Positions 51,911 through 63,975 of a stretch of 64,000 bases of DNA are shown piece by piece; within the stretch, counting starts at the first letter, position 1; every line of letters begins with the position of its first letter. Source of the DNA: Schlegelella aquatica (GTDB taxonomy: Bacteria > Pseudomonadota > Gammaproteobacteria > Burkholderiales > Burkholderiaceae_C); assembly GCF_026013905.1 (NCBI RefSeq), contig NZ_CP110257.1, positions 124,001 to 188,000 of the forward strand. Reading direction: 5' to 3'. Made by a program: the position numbers and the translations under genes. The notes under the pieces were generated by a model, which did not search any database, was not told where the DNA came from, and saw only the letters and a program-made list of their open reading frames with translations.

Positions 51911-52228
51911 ATGAAACGTCTGGTGAATCGCTTGCCTCACTGCCTCGCCCTTGCCCTCGGCGCGGCCGTCCTTTCGGTGTCCGCCCAAACGGCGGCGCCG
52001 GGGCAGCCGTCCGAGCCGACGAAGCAGCAGAACCGGATGATCGAGTGCAACAAGCAGGCGGGCGACCGCAAGGGCGATGAGCGCAAGGCCTTCATGAAGG
52101 AGTGCCTGACCGACAAGCAGAAGGCGCAGCAGGAGAAGATGAAGACTTGCAACGCCGAGGCCAGCCAGCAGGGTCTGGCCAGCGACGCGCGCAAGAAGTT
52201 CATGAGCGAATGCCTGCGTAAGCAGTGA
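51911..52228 (+). CDS. PsiF-repeat family secreted protein
   Basis: The 105-residue product has a signal peptide (to about residue 26) and two PsiF-type repeats: QNRMIECNKQAGDRKGDERK continuing to AFMKECL, and KMKTCNAEASQQGLASDARK continuing to KFMSECL. Each repeat has a Cys pair (46/65 and 80/101), likely disulfides in the periplasm. E. coli PsiF is phosphate-starvation inducible, but its function is unknown, and no pho box was recognised here. AGGA at 51900-51903 favours ATG 51911 over ATG 51905. Confidence 0.88.
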   Translation: MKRLVNRLPHCLALALGAAVLSVSAQTAAPGQPSEPTKQQNRMIECNKQAGDRKGDERKAFMKECLTDKQKAQQEKMKTCNAEASQQGLASDARKKFMSECLRKQ

Positions 52229-52474
52229 AGGGCGACCCGGCCGGACGGCGTGGCGAGAACACCACGCCTGGTCCGCGGGCACTCGTACGTGGCCTTCGGC
52301 CCCGGTGCCGTCGTCGTCGTCGTGCCGCCGGTCTCGTCAGGCCTTGCGCTTCCTGCGTTTGCGGCAGAGACTGGGGCGTGGTCTCCTGCACAATGGGCGT
52401 CCGTGCACCGGCCGATGAGCAATCCCGAGCCTCGTTCTTCCTCCGCCACGCCCGCGCTGCGTGAGGGAGGAGGC

Positions 52475-54235
52475 ATGTCCGTGGCCGATCCCTACCGCCT
52501 GGTCTTCGAACACTCGCCGCTCGGCTTGGCGCTGGTGTGCGAGGGCCGCTTCCATCTGGTCAACGAACGGTTCGAACGGCTGCTGGGCTGGCCTGCCGGC
52601 ACCCTCGAGGGGCAATCCTGGGGCTGCGTGTGGCCCCCCGGGGCCGAGCCCCCGGGCGAGGCCGACGAGGGCGTCGAGCTGGAATGCGAGTTGCAGCGCA
52701 GCGACGGCACGCGCTTCTGGGCACGGCTGCGAGCGGCGCCGGCGTCCGGGCCGGCCGCAGGTCCGGGCGCCCTCGTCCTGATCGTCGAGGATGCCAGTGC
52801 TCACCGCGGGATGATCGACCGGCTGCACCGCGTGCAGCGGGATCTCGAGGCGCGCGTGCAGGAGCGCACCGAGGCGCTGGCCCGTGCCCATGCCCAGTTG
52901 CGCCAGGAGATGGTCGACCGGCAGGTGGCCGAGAGCCGGGTGCGGCATCTCGCCGAGCACGACGCACTGACGGGCTTGCCCAATCGGCGTCTGCTCGAGC
53001 TGCGCTTGCGCGAGGCGCTGCGCGACGCAGGCGAGCAGCGCGAGCTCGTCGCCGTGCTGCTCATGGACCTGGAGCGCTTCAAGACGATCAACGACTCGCT
53101 CGGCCACCTGGTGGGCGACCGGCTGTTGCAGGCCATCGCCCACCGCCTGCGCAGCTCGGTGCGCCCGGGCGACACGGTCGCGCGCCTGGCAGGCGACGAG
53201 TTCGCGATGGTGTTGCCCGGCCTGCAAACATCCGCCGAGGCGGCGCGGCTGGCGGCCGAGTTGATCGAGGAGTTGTCGCGCCCCTATGCGGTGGACGACA
53301 TGGAACTGCGGGTCACCCCGTCGGTCGGCATCAGCCTCTACCCCGATCACGGCGACGGCCCGGAGACCCTGCTCGGCAAGGCCGCCGCGGCGATGTACCA
53401 GGCCAAGGCCAACGGGCGCACGCACTACCACGTCTTCTCGGGCCACGCGGCCGACTCGTCCACCGAGCGGCTGCTGCTGGAGAACGACTTGCATCGCGCG
53501 CTCGAGCGCGGGGAGTTCGTGCTGCACTACCAGCCGCGCTACGAGCTGGCCACCGGGATGCTGTGCGCCTGCGAGGCGCTGCTGCGCTGGGAGCACCCGA
53601 CGCGGGGGGACATCGATCCCGGCGAGTTCGTGCCGCTGGCCGAGGAAAGCGGCCTCGTGGTGCGCATCGGCGACTGGGTGTTGCGGGAGGCCTGTCGGCA
53701 GATCCAGCGCTGGCAGTCCCGGGGGCGCGAGGTGTGCCCGATTTCGGTGAACATCTCGGCGCGGCAGTTCCGCAGCCTCGATCTGATGTCGATGATCCGC
53801 GGCGCGCTGGACGAAACCGGCGTGGACCCGCACCTGCTCGAGTTGGAAATCACCGAGACGACGCTGATGCGCAACACCGAGGAGACGCTGTCGATCCTCG
53901 GCCAGCTCCATGCGCTGGGCATCAAGATCTCGGTGGACGACTTCGGCACCGGCTACTCCAGCTTGGCCTACCTCAAGCGCTTCCCGGTGGATCTGCTCAA
54001 GATCGACCGGTCTTTCGTGCACGACCTCGCGACCGATGCGGACAGCGCCGTGATCGTCAGCGCCATCATCGGCTTGGCGCGCAGCCTGCAGCTGCGGGTG
54101 GTGGCCGAGGGCGTCGAGACGCCGGAGCAGGTGGACTTCCTCAAGCGCCGCGGCTGCGACGAGGTGCAGGGCTTCCTGTTCAGCAAGCCGCTGCCCGCCG
54201 CACAGATCGAGCCGCTGTTCAACCTGCGCTACTGA
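52475..54235 (+). CDS. PAS-GGDEF-EAL cyclic-di-GMP turnover protein
   Basis: The 586-residue protein probably makes and/or degrades c-di-GMP. A PAS domain (about 5-110) and a coiled coil (about 120-165) precede a GGDEF domain with AGDEF in place of GGDEF and an intact RxxD inhibitory site (RPGD) five residues before it. The EAL domain (about 335-580) keeps its catalytic motifs: EALLRWEHP, EITETTLM and DDFGTGYSSLAYLKRFPVD, KIDRSFV. Phosphodiesterase activity looks likely; cyclase activity is possible because AGDEF is tolerated in some enzymes. GAGGGAGG before ATG 52475 supports the start. No membrane segment is seen. Confidence 0.93.
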   Translation: MSVADPYRLVFEHSPLGLALVCEGRFHLVNERFERLLGWPAGTLEGQSWGCVWPPGAEPPGEADEGVELECELQRSDGTRFWARLRAAPASGPAAGPGALVLIVEDASAHRGMIDRLHRVQRDLEARVQERTEALARAHAQLRQEMVDRQVAESRVRHLAEHDALTGLPNRRLLELRLREALRDAGEQRELVAVLLMDLERFKTINDSLGHLVGDRLLQAIAHRLRSSVRPGDTVARLAGDEFAMVLPGLQTSAEAARLAAELIEELSRPYAVDDMELRVTPSVGISLYPDHGDGPETLLGKAAAAMYQAKANGRTHYHVFSGHAADSSTERLLLENDLHRALERGEFVLHYQPRYELATGMLCACEALLRWEHPTRGDIDPGEFVPLAEESGLVVRIGDWVLREACRQIQRWQSRGREVCPISVNISARQFRSLDLMSMIRGALDETGVDPHLLELEITETTLMRNTEETLSILGQLHALGIKISVDDFGTGYSSLAYLKRFPVDLLKIDRSFVHDLATDADSAVIVSAIIGLARSLQLRVVAEGVETPEQVDFLKRRGCDEVQGFLFSKPLPAAQIEPLFNLRY

Positions 54236-54277
54236 GAGGGCCTGCGAGGAGGCCGCGCAGGGGCTTCGGAAGCAGCC

Positions 54278-54856
54278 TCAGTTCGCCAGCGGCTTGATGC
54301 CTTGGCAGTCGCTGCCCAGCCAGCGCCCGGTCTGCGTCATCGACATGGAGATCGGCTGGCCGTTGACGGTGCCCTGCATCGTCATCGAGGTCTTGTAATG
54401 CTCGGGGCTCAGGTCCCATGCGCGGCCTTCACCCTGCATCTGCCCCTTGGGCCCGGTGCAGCTGAAGCTGAACCGGGCTTCCTGGGCCGACACGGGGGTC
54501 ATGCGGTGGTCGCACTTCATGCCCGCGTCCGGCGGCTCCACGATCGGGCCGCGCTCGGCCGCCTGGGGCGACAGGCAGTGGCGCACGGTCGTGGCCTTGT
54601 CCGTCATGCCCATGCCGCGCTCGCGCATGAGCTTGTCCATCTGCTCGCGCTGGGCCTTGGGCATTTGCGCGCGCATCGCCTCCATCTGTTCGGGCGAGGG
54701 CATGGGCTGCCCCGCCACGTGGCCGCGCTGCTCGGTGAGTTGCACCTCCCACAAGCCGGGTTTGCGTTTGACGGGCGACTGGGCGGCGACGGCCGCCGTG
54801 GCGGCCAGCAGCACCAGGCCGCACAGGCACCGGGCGTGGGCGAGGGTCGGTCTCAT
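54278..54856 (-). CDS. DUF3617 domain secreted protein
   Basis: The 192-residue protein has a signal peptide (ending VAAQS, about residue 26) and the DUF3617 pattern: KRKPGLWEVQ near the N-terminus, a Met/Gln-rich helical segment (SPEQMEAMRAQMPKAQREQM), conserved cysteines in VRHCLS, MKCDHRM and FSFSCTG, and a C-terminal GRWLGSDCQGIKP. These are periplasmic proteins of unknown function common in betaproteobacteria. It lies 12 bp downstream of the DUF2214 gene on the same strand. Confidence 0.9.
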   Translation of the reverse strand: MRPTLAHARCLCGLVLLAATAAVAAQSPVKRKPGLWEVQLTEQRGHVAGQPMPSPEQMEAMRAQMPKAQREQMDKLMRERGMGMTDKATTVRHCLSPQAAERGPIVEPPDAGMKCDHRMTPVSAQEARFSFSCTGPKGQMQGEGRAWDLSPEHYKTSMTMQGTVNGQPISMSMTQTGRWLGSDCQGIKPLAN

Positions 54857-54868
54857 GCGCGTCTCCTT

Positions 54869-55321
54869 TCAGCGTGTCCAGATGCCGCGGGCCAACAGGG
54901 CGGCTGCCAGCGGCACGAGCACCAGCAGATGGGCCTGGATCATGAGCCAGCCGCGCGCCTGGCGCACCTCGGACTCCGGCGGCAGCGCGCCCGTCTCGTC
55001 GAGGATGCGCCGCCAGCGCAGGAAGAGCAAGGTGGGCTTGATGGACATGATCGCGATCACGACGAACAGCGTGACCTTGAGGTGGAGCAGCGGTTGTGCC
55101 CAGTACCAGCCCATCCCCTTGACGCCCCAGAAGGTGCGGGCCAGGCCGGTGGCCAGCAGGGCGAGTGCCGAGACGAGGTAGATGCGGTCGATGCGCACGA
55201 GGCGGTGGACGACGGCGGCGTTCATCCATTCCGGGCGGCACAGGGCTGTTTCGCTCGTGAGGAACACCACCACCGCGAGGATGGTGACGAAGTGGGCATA
55301 GGCGAGCAACGCTTCGAGCAT
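54869..55321 (-). CDS. DUF2214 integral membrane protein
   Basis: The 150-residue protein has four membrane helices: MLEALLAYAHFVTILAVVVF, IDRIYLVSALALLATGLART, LHLKVTLFVVIAIMSIKPTL and a final LMIQAHLLVLVPLAAALLAR. The family (DUF2214, predicted membrane protein) has no known role. ATG 55321 is chosen because it begins the first helix; an upstream in-frame ATG would add six residues. It shares a strand with the DUF3617 gene and is probably cotranscribed. Confidence 0.88.
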   Translation of the reverse strand: MLEALLAYAHFVTILAVVVFLTSETALCRPEWMNAAVVHRLVRIDRIYLVSALALLATGLARTFWGVKGMGWYWAQPLLHLKVTLFVVIAIMSIKPTLLFLRWRRILDETGALPPESEVRQARGWLMIQAHLLVLVPLAAALLARGIWTR

Positions 55322-55403
55322 TCGGGTTCCTTTCGTCATGCGGCTGTGTGCGGCGCGACCCGGCAGGCGCCGTGCCGGGCGGGCCCGTGCGGTTATAGCC
55401 CAC

Positions 55404-56321
55404 TCAGGCCGTTTGCGCGCTCGCCCAGTAGTGGGGGTCGCCGTAGGTGTGCTTCAAGAAGTCGATCCACAGGCGCACGCGCAGCGGCAGGTGCTTGCGC
55501 TGCGGAAAGACCGCATAGATGCCGTTGGGCGGGGCGGCGTACTCGTCGAGGATGCTGACGAGCTTGCCGCTGGCGATGTGGCCTTCGACCTCCCACGTTG
55601 AACGCCACGCGATGCCCATGCCGGCCAGGCACCAGTCGTGCAAGACCTGGCCGTCGGAGCAGTCCAGCCGCCCAGGCGGGCGCAGGTGTGTCAATTGGCC
55701 GTCGATCATGAAGGCCCAACCCCGCGTCTGGCTCGCGTCGGAGCTGAGCGGGAGGCATTCGTGCTGGTTCAGCTCGCTCGGGTGCCGCGGCGTGCCCCGG
55801 CGCCGCAGGTACTCGGGGCTGGCCACGCACAACCTCCGGTTGTCGGCCAGGCGCAGGCTCACGAGGCTGGAGTCGCTGAGGTCGCCCACCCGCACGGCGC
55901 AATCGAAGCCTTCGTTGACGATGTCCACCACCCGGTCGCTCAAGTTGAGCGACAGGGACACCTCCGGATGCAGCGACAGGAACTTGGGCACCAGCGGTGC
56001 GACGTGCCGGCGGCCGAACCCGGCCGGCGCCGTCACGCGCAGATGGCCGCTCGCCTTCACGCCGCCGGCCGACACGCTGGCCTCGGCATTGGCCAGATCG
56101 GTGAGCAGGCGCTGACAATCCTCGAGGAAGGCGCTGCCTTCGTGAGTGAGGGTGATGCGCCGCGTGGTGCGCAGGAGCAGCTTCACGCCGAGCCGTTCTT
56201 CCAGGGCGTCGATGCGCCGGCCGATGACCGCCGGAGCCACGCCTTCGGCGTTGGCGGCGGCGGTCAGGCTGCCTTTGGTCGCCACGGCGACAAAAGACTC
56301 GATCTGTTTGAGCCGATCCAT
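55404..56321 (-). CDS. LysR-family transcriptional regulator
   Basis: The 305-residue protein has the N-terminal winged helix-turn-helix (MDRLKQIESFVAVATKGSLT, GRRIDALEERLGVKLLLRTT) and a C-terminal effector-binding domain of the PBP2_CrgA type. It is divergent from the dehalogenase-TSUP pair, with 108 bp between starts, so it may regulate those genes; this is the usual arrangement but remains inference. ATG 56321 gives the standard length. Confidence 0.92.
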   Translation of the reverse strand: MDRLKQIESFVAVATKGSLTAAANAEGVAPAVIGRRIDALEERLGVKLLLRTTRRITLTHEGSAFLEDCQRLLTDLANAEASVSAGGVKASGHLRVTAPAGFGRRHVAPLVPKFLSLHPEVSLSLNLSDRVVDIVNEGFDCAVRVGDLSDSSLVSLRLADNRRLCVASPEYLRRRGTPRHPSELNQHECLPLSSDASQTRGWAFMIDGQLTHLRPPGRLDCSDGQVLHDWCLAGMGIAWRSTWEVEGHIASGKLVSILDEYAAPPNGIYAVFPQRKHLPLRVRLWIDFLKHTYGDPHYWASAQTA

Positions 56322-56429
56322 GCAGAAACAGTCAAAAATGCTTGCGCAGATTACGCGCGCGGAGGTCAAAGATCAAGCGCTGCCTCTGCTCTTAATCCCG
56401 TCTCGCGTATGAAATAAAGTGCGTGCACG

Positions 56430-57155
56430 ATGAAGCCGAGCCGCCCCCGCGCCGTTCTGTTCGATGCCTACGGCACCTTGTTCGACGTCTACAGCGTCGC
56501 CTTGGTGGCCGAACAGCTGTATCCCGGGCGGGGAGAGGCGCTGGCGGCGCTGTGGCGCGACAAGCAGATCGAATACACCCGCCTGGTCACGATGGCCGCG
56601 CCCGACGGCGGCCTGTACCGCTCGTTCTGGGAGCTCACCCGCGCCGCGCTTCGGTACGCCTGCGCCCGCTTGGGGCTCGCACTCACGCGCGACCGCGAGG
56701 ACCGGCTGATGAACCAGTACCGGCACCTGAGCGCCTTCCCCGAGAACCGCGAGGTGCTGGCGGCGCTGAAGGCGCGTGGGCTCGTGACCGGCATCCTGAG
56801 CAACGGCGATCCGGCCATGCTGGAGGTGGCGGTCAAGAGCGCCGGCCTGACGGAGGTGCTCGATCACGTGCTGAGCGTCGAGCCGGTGCGCTGCTTCAAG
56901 CCTGACCCGCGCGTGTACGGGCTCGGCCTGGAGACGCTGCGCCGCACGATGCCCGACCTCTCGGTCCGCGAGGTCTGGTTCGTCTCGAGCAATGGATGGG
57001 ATGCGGTCGGCGCCACCTGGTTCGGCTACACCACCTACTGGCTCAACCGAGCCGGCCTGCCCCCCGAGGAGCTGGGCACCCAGCCGAGTTTCGAGGGCCG
57101 CAACCTGCAGGAGTTGCTGATGCTGATCGATCGGGCCGCCGGAGGCTCGCGGTGA
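56430..57155 (+). CDS. haloacid dehalogenase type II
   Basis: This 241-residue HAD-superfamily hydrolase has the nucleophile Asp12 in VLFDAYGTLFDV, LSNGDPAML (motif II Ser/Asn), the motif III Lys in CFKPDPRVY and VSSNGWDAVGA, which is characteristic of L-2-haloacid dehalogenases. The expected reaction is hydrolysis of L-2-halo acids such as chloropropionate, though some homologues act on other substrates. Its TGA overlaps the TSUP ATG by one base, suggesting coupled uptake or efflux of a substrate or product. Confidence 0.9.
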   Translation: MKPSRPRAVLFDAYGTLFDVYSVALVAEQLYPGRGEALAALWRDKQIEYTRLVTMAAPDGGLYRSFWELTRAALRYACARLGLALTRDREDRLMNQYRHLSAFPENREVLAALKARGLVTGILSNGDPAMLEVAVKSAGLTEVLDHVLSVEPVRCFKPDPRVYGLGLETLRRTMPDLSVREVWFVSSNGWDAVGATWFGYTTYWLNRAGLPPEELGTQPSFEGRNLQELLMLIDRAAGGSR

Positions 57156-57922
57156 TGGAGTGGGCACTGATCGGCCTCGGCGCTTTCGTCGCCGGTGCGG
57201 TCAACTCGGTGGCCGGCGGCGGCACGTTCTTTTCGTTCCCGGCGCTGCTGGCGGTGGGCGTGCCGCCGGTGGTCGCCAACGCGAGCAACTCGGTGTCGTT
57301 GTGGCCGGGCAGCCTCTCGGGGGCCTGGGCCTACAAGCGCGAGCTCGCGGCGCTCAAGAGTTACCTCGTGCCGATGTCGGTCGCCTCGCTTCTGGGCGGC
57401 ATCGCGGGCGGCCTGCTGTTGCTGCGCACGCACGACGGCCAGTTCGCACGACTCATTCCCTGGCTGCTCGGTTTCGCGACGCTGCTCTTTGCGCTGGCGC
57501 CGCGCCTGTCGGGGTGGCTGGCGCGCTGGCGCGCCTCGCACCCGGCCGGCGCCGCGCGCCGGGCCTCGCCGGCAGCCTGGCTCACGCAGGCGGTCGTGTC
57601 GGTATACGGCGGCTTTTTCGGGGCCGGCATGGGCATCCTGATGATGGCCAGCCTCGCCATCTCCGGCCACGAGGACGTGCACGAGATCAACGCTATCAAG
57701 AACCTGCTGTCGGCGGTCATCTACAGCGTCACGGTCGTGACCTTCGTCGTCGCCGGCGCGGTGAGCTGGCCGCACACGCTGGTGATGATCGCCACCGCCA
57801 CCGCGGGCGGATACTGGGGGGCGACGATGGCCCGGCGCGTGCCCGCTGCCTGGCTGCGCCGCTTCGTGGTGGCGGTGGGCGCGGGCCTGACGCTGTACTA
57901 CTTCTATCGCACGGCCGCCTGA
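57155..57922 (+). CDS. TSUP (TauE/SafE) family permease
   Basis: The 255-residue protein has about eight membrane helices in two similar halves, with the family repeats GAVNSVAGGGTFFSFPALLA and SVYGGFFGAGMGILMMASLA. TSUP permeases move organosulfur or other organic anions; the substrate here is unknown. It starts within the dehalogenase stop codon behind a GGAGG site (57140-57144), so the two are cotranscribed. The LysR regulator is divergent upstream. Confidence 0.9.
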   Translation: MEWALIGLGAFVAGAVNSVAGGGTFFSFPALLAVGVPPVVANASNSVSLWPGSLSGAWAYKRELAALKSYLVPMSVASLLGGIAGGLLLLRTHDGQFARLIPWLLGFATLLFALAPRLSGWLARWRASHPAGAARRASPAAWLTQAVVSVYGGFFGAGMGILMMASLAISGHEDVHEINAIKNLLSAVIYSVTVVTFVVAGAVSWPHTLVMIATATAGGYWGATMARRVPAAWLRRFVVAVGAGLTLYYFYRTAA

Positions 57923-57960
57923 ATTTACTTTCCGGACTGTAGGAACCAAGGGGACTGACC

Positions 57961-60153
57961 ATGACCTCACGCACGACCGTCCATCGGCTCCAAGTCGCCG
58001 ATGAGCTCTATCGCTTCATCGAAGACGAGGTGTTGCCGGCCACCGGTGTCGATCGCGCGGCCTTCTGGGCCGGCTTCGATGCCATCGTCCACGACCTGGC
58101 ACCCAAGAACGCGGCCCTGCTGGCCGAGCGCGACCGCCTGCAAGCCGAGATCGACGCCTGGCACAAGGCCCACCCCGGCCCGATCGGCGACATGGCCGGC
58201 TACCGCGCCTTCCTCGAGAAGATCGGCTACCTCGTGCCGGCGCCGAAGGACGTGAAAGCCACGACGCAGAACGTGGATGCCGAGCTGGCCCTGCAGGCCG
58301 GCCCGCAGCTGGTCGTGCCCATCCTCAACGCCCGCTATGCGCTCAACGCGGCCAACGCACGCTGGGGCTCGCTCTACGACGCGCTGTACGGCACCGACGC
58401 GATCCCCGAGACCGAGCCCGGCGAGCGCAGCGGCGGCTACAACCCGGCGCGCGGGGCCAAGGTGATCGAGTTCGCGCGCCAGTTCCTCGACGAGGCCGCG
58501 CCCCTGGCCGGGGCCTCGCACAAGGAGGCGGCCGGCTACACCATCGACAACGGCCGCCTCGTGGTGGCGCTCAAGAACGGCTCGTCCACCGGCCTCGAGG
58601 ACCCGTCGCAATTCGTCGGCCACCAAGGCGACGCCTCGGCGCCGTCGTCCGTGCTGCTCAAGCACCACGGCCTGCACATCGACATCCGCATCGACCGCGC
58701 CTCGCCGATCGGCCGCACCGACGCCGCCGGCGTCGCGGACGTGGTGCTGGAGGCGGCGCTGTCCACCATCCTCGACCTGGAGGACTCGGTGGCGGCCGTC
58801 GACGCGCAGGACAAGACGCTCGCCTACCGCAACTGGCTGGGCATCCTGCAGGGCACGCTGACCGAGGAGGTCAGCAAGGGCGGCAAGACCTTCACGCGCC
58901 GCATGAACGCGGACCGCGAATACACCGGCGCCGACGGCCGGCCCGTGGTGCTGCACGGCCGCTCGCTGCTGTTCGTGCGCAACGTCGGGCACCTGATGAC
59001 CAACCCGGCCATCCTGTACGACGGCGGCAAGGAAATCCCGGAAGGGATCATGGATGCCGTCATCACAACGACGATCGCGCTCGTGGACCTCAAGCGCCAG
59101 GGTGGCCTGCGCAACTCGCGCACGGGCAGCGTCTACATCGTCAAGCCCAAGATGCACGGGCCGGCGGAAGTGGCCTTCGCCAACGAGCTGTTCAGCCGCG
59201 TCGAGCAGATGCTGGGGCTTCCCGACAGCACGGTGAAGCTGGGCATCATGGACGAGGAGCGACGCACCAGCGTCAACCTCAAGGCCTGCATCGCCGCGGC
59301 CGCGAGCCGCGTGGCGTTCATCAACACCGGCTTCCTCGACCGCACCGGCGACGAGATGCACACCGCGATGTACGCGGGCCCGATGATCCGCAAGAACGAC
59401 ATGAAGTCGACCAAGTGGATCGCGGCCTACGAGCGCAACAACGTGCTGGTGGGCCTGGGCATGGGCCTGCGCGGACGCGCGCAGATCGGCAAGGGCATGT
59501 GGGCGATGCCCGACCTGATGGCCGCGATGCTGCAGCAGAAGATCGCGCACCCCAAGGCCGGTGCCAACACTGCCTGGGTGCCCTCGCCGACCGCGGCCAC
59601 GCTGCACGCGCTGCACTATCACCAGGTGGACGTGTTCGCCATCCAGCAGGAACTGGAGAAGATCGACGCGGACGCCGAGCGCGAGCGGCTGCTCACCGAC
59701 CTGCTGACCGTGCCGGTGGCCGCCGAGGCCAAGTGGACCGAGGCCGAGAAGCAGCAGGAGCTGGACAACAACATCCAGGGCATCCTCGGCTACGTGGTGC
59801 GCTGGATCGACCAGGGCATCGGCTGCTCCAAGGTGCCGGACATCCACAACGTCGGCCTGATGGAAGATCGCGCCACACTGCGCATCTCGAGCCAGCACGT
59901 GGCGAACTGGCTGCTGCATGGCGTGGTGACGAAGGAGCAGGTCGAGGCCACCTTCCAGCGCATGGCCGCGGTGGTCGACCAGCAGAACGCCGGCGACCCG
60001 TACTACCAGCCGATGGCCGGCCACTTCGAGACCTCGTTCGCCTACCAGGCGGCGCGCGACCTCGTCTTCAAGGGCGTGGAACAGCCGAGCGGATACACCG
60101 AGCCGCTGCTGCACGCCTGGCGCCTGAAGGTGAAGGCGGCCCGCCGAGGCTGA
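57961..60153 (+). CDS. glcB: malate synthase G
   Basis: GlcB condenses glyoxylate with acetyl-CoA to malate, in the glyoxylate bypass or glycolate use. The 730-residue protein has full malate synthase G length. Family blocks are [13 protein letters not shown] (acidic Mg and substrate residues), [34 protein letters not shown] and [20 protein letters not shown]. No isocitrate lyase gene is nearby. A ribosome site (AAGGGG) precedes ATG 57961. The 3' end has a strong terminator. Confidence 0.97.
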   Translation: MTSRTTVHRLQVADELYRFIEDEVLPATGVDRAAFWAGFDAIVHDLAPKNAALLAERDRLQAEIDAWHKAHPGPIGDMAGYRAFLEKIGYLVPAPKDVKATTQNVDAELALQAGPQLVVPILNARYALNAANARWGSLYDALYGTDAIPETEPGERSGGYNPARGAKVIEFARQFLDEAAPLAGASHKEAAGYTIDNGRLVVALKNGSSTGLEDPSQFVGHQGDASAPSSVLLKHHGLHIDIRIDRASPIGRTDAAGVADVVLEAALSTILDLEDSVAAVDAQDKTLAYRNWLGILQGTLTEEVSKGGKTFTRRMNADREYTGADGRPVVLHGRSLLFVRNVGHLMTNPAILYDGGKEIPEGIMDAVITTTIALVDLKRQGGLRNSRTGSVYIVKPKMHGPAEVAFANELFSRVEQMLGLPDSTVKLGIMDEERRTSVNLKACIAAAASRVAFINTGFLDRTGDEMHTAMYAGPMIRKNDMKSTKWIAAYERNNVLVGLGMGLRGRAQIGKGMWAMPDLMAAMLQQKIAHPKAGANTAWVPSPTAATLHALHYHQVDVFAIQQELEKIDADAERERLLTDLLTVPVAAEAKWTEAEKQQELDNNIQGILGYVVRWIDQGIGCSKVPDIHNVGLMEDRATLRISSQHVANWLLHGVVTKEQVEATFQRMAAVVDQQNAGDPYYQPMAGHFETSFAYQAARDLVFKGVEQPSGYTEPLLHAWRLKVKAARRG

Positions 60154-60178
60154 TCGGCATCCGCCGCGGCATCAGATC

Positions 60179-60202
60179 ACGGCGCCTTCGGGCGTCGTTT
60201 TT
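60179..60202 (+). terminator. rho-independent terminator after glcB
   Basis: ACGGCGCC (60179-60186), a TTCG tetraloop, and GGCGTCGT (60191-60198) form an 8-bp stem with one G-U pair, followed by TTTT. It begins 26 bp past the glcB stop and is the cleanest intrinsic terminator in the window. On the opposite strand there is no equivalent tract for metH. Confidence 0.85.
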
Positions 60203-60220
60203 CGTGGGGCGCACACTCCA

Positions 60221-62992
<2,772 letters not shown>

Positions 62993-63036
62993 GGCCTTCG
63001 AACAGTGGACGGCCACGGCTCACCCGTGGCACAGGG

Positions 63037-63106
63037 CGAGCGTCGTTGCGAACGATCCAAGCCTGACGCCGCGTACGGAGCCGCAGCGCTGCAACGCTCC
63101 TTGGAG
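63037..63106 (-). promoter_or_regulatory. S-adenosylhomocysteine (SAH) riboswitch upstream of metH
   Basis: On the minus strand, TCCAAG (63105-63100) pairs with CTTGGA to close P1. The conserved core GGAGCGTTGC and TCAGGC follow the SAH riboswitch consensus. A pseudoknot forms between GAGCGT and ACGCTC (63043-63038), and TCGTT-CGC-AACGA makes the small P4 stem. The GC-rich P2 arm lies in the AGCGCTGCGG to CCGTACGCGG stretch. The element ends 44 nt before the metH ATG. Known members switch expression on when SAH accumulates; that mode is inferred here. Confidence 0.9.
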
Positions 63107-63113
63107 AGGGCTC

Positions 63114-63119
63114 ATTTTA
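63114..63119 (-). promoter_or_regulatory. -10 element of the metH promoter
   Basis: TAAAAT on the minus strand lies about 8 nt before the SAH riboswitch core, so transcription would start just upstream of P1. The matching -35 region is poor (CTCGCC at the right spacing). The only AT-rich spot in this gap supports the call. Confidence 0.5.
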
Positions 63120-63198
63120 GAGGCTTCTTCCCCGGGGCGAGAGAGCTGGCGAGCCGCCACCATGGGCGCGCGCCCCGGGGACGGCCTGTGCCCGGGGG

Positions 63199-63975
63199 CT
63201 ACACCGAGGGTGCGGCGCTGTCCAGCTGCGCGGCCAGGGCCACGTACTCGTGCACCGGCACCTCCTCGGCCCGACGGTGCAAGTCGAAGGCGGCGTCGGC
63301 CCCTTGCTGCTCCAGCCAGCGCCCGAGGGTGTGACGCAGCAGCTTGCGGCGCTGCGAGAAGGCCACCGTCACCAGTTCGCCCAAGCGGGCGGGTTCCACG
63401 GCCGGCGGCTTCGGCAGCGGCACCATGCGCACGACCGCCGAATCGACCTTGGGCGGCGGCTCGAAGGCTTCCGGCGGGACTTCGAACAGCAGTTCGATGT
63501 CGTAGCGCCATTGCAGCATCACGCTCAGGCGCCCATAGTCCTTGTGCCCCGGGCTGGCGACCATGCGCTCGACCACTTCCTTTTGCAGCATGAAGTGCTG
63601 GTCGGCGATGGCGTCCACCTGCTCGAGCAGATGGAACGCAATGGGCGTCGAGATGTTGTACGGCAGGTTCCCCACCACGCGCAGCGGGCGGCCCCGGGCC
63701 TCGGACAAGGCGCGGAAGTCCACCGTCAGCACGTCGGCTTCCACGACCTCCAGCGCGGGGTTGCGCCGCAGTCGAGCGGCGAGATCGCGGTCGATCTCGA
63801 TGACGGTCAAGCGTTCACAGCGCTCGAGCAACGGCTGGGTGAGGGCACCCAGGCCGGGGCCGATCTCCACCAGGGCGTCCCCCGGCTGCGGATCGATCGC
63901 CCGCACGATGGCGTCGAGCACCGCGGTATCGGCCAGGAAGTGCTGCCCGAAGCGCTTGCGCGGGATGTGCTTCAC
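63199..63975 (-). CDS. rsmA: 16S rRNA (adenine1518-N6/adenine1519-N6) dimethyltransferase
   Basis: RsmA/KsgA dimethylates A1518 and A1519 of 16S rRNA late in 30S assembly. The 258-residue protein has [19 protein letters not shown], the SAM site [26 protein letters not shown], the catalytic [15 protein letters not shown] and a C-terminal helical domain ([14 protein letters not shown]). The start is GTG at 63975, overlapping an apparent upstream stop (GTGA). The stop is 92 bp from the SAH riboswitch on the same strand, so metH may have its own promoter downstream. Confidence 0.96.
   Translation of the reverse strand: MKHIPRKRFGQHFLADTAVLDAIVRAIDPQPGDALVEIGPGLGALTQPLLERCERLTVIEIDRDLAARLRRNPALEVVEADVLTVDFRALSEARGRPLRVVGNLPYNISTPIAFHLLEQVDAIADQHFMLQKEVVERMVASPGHKDYGRLSVMLQWRYDIELLFEVPPEAFEPPPKVDSAVVRMVPLPKPPAVEPARLGELVTVAFSQRRKLLRHTLGRWLEQQGADAAFDLHRRAEEVPVHEYVALAAQLDSAAPSV

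Noticed and set aside
52311..52322. TCG triplet repeat between the PsiF-like and GGDEF-EAL genes
   Set aside because: Only four units in a GC-rich intergenic gap; no sign of function.
57967..60114. 715-codon frame opposite glcB
   Set aside because: Antisense shadow; the sense strand encodes a full malate synthase G.
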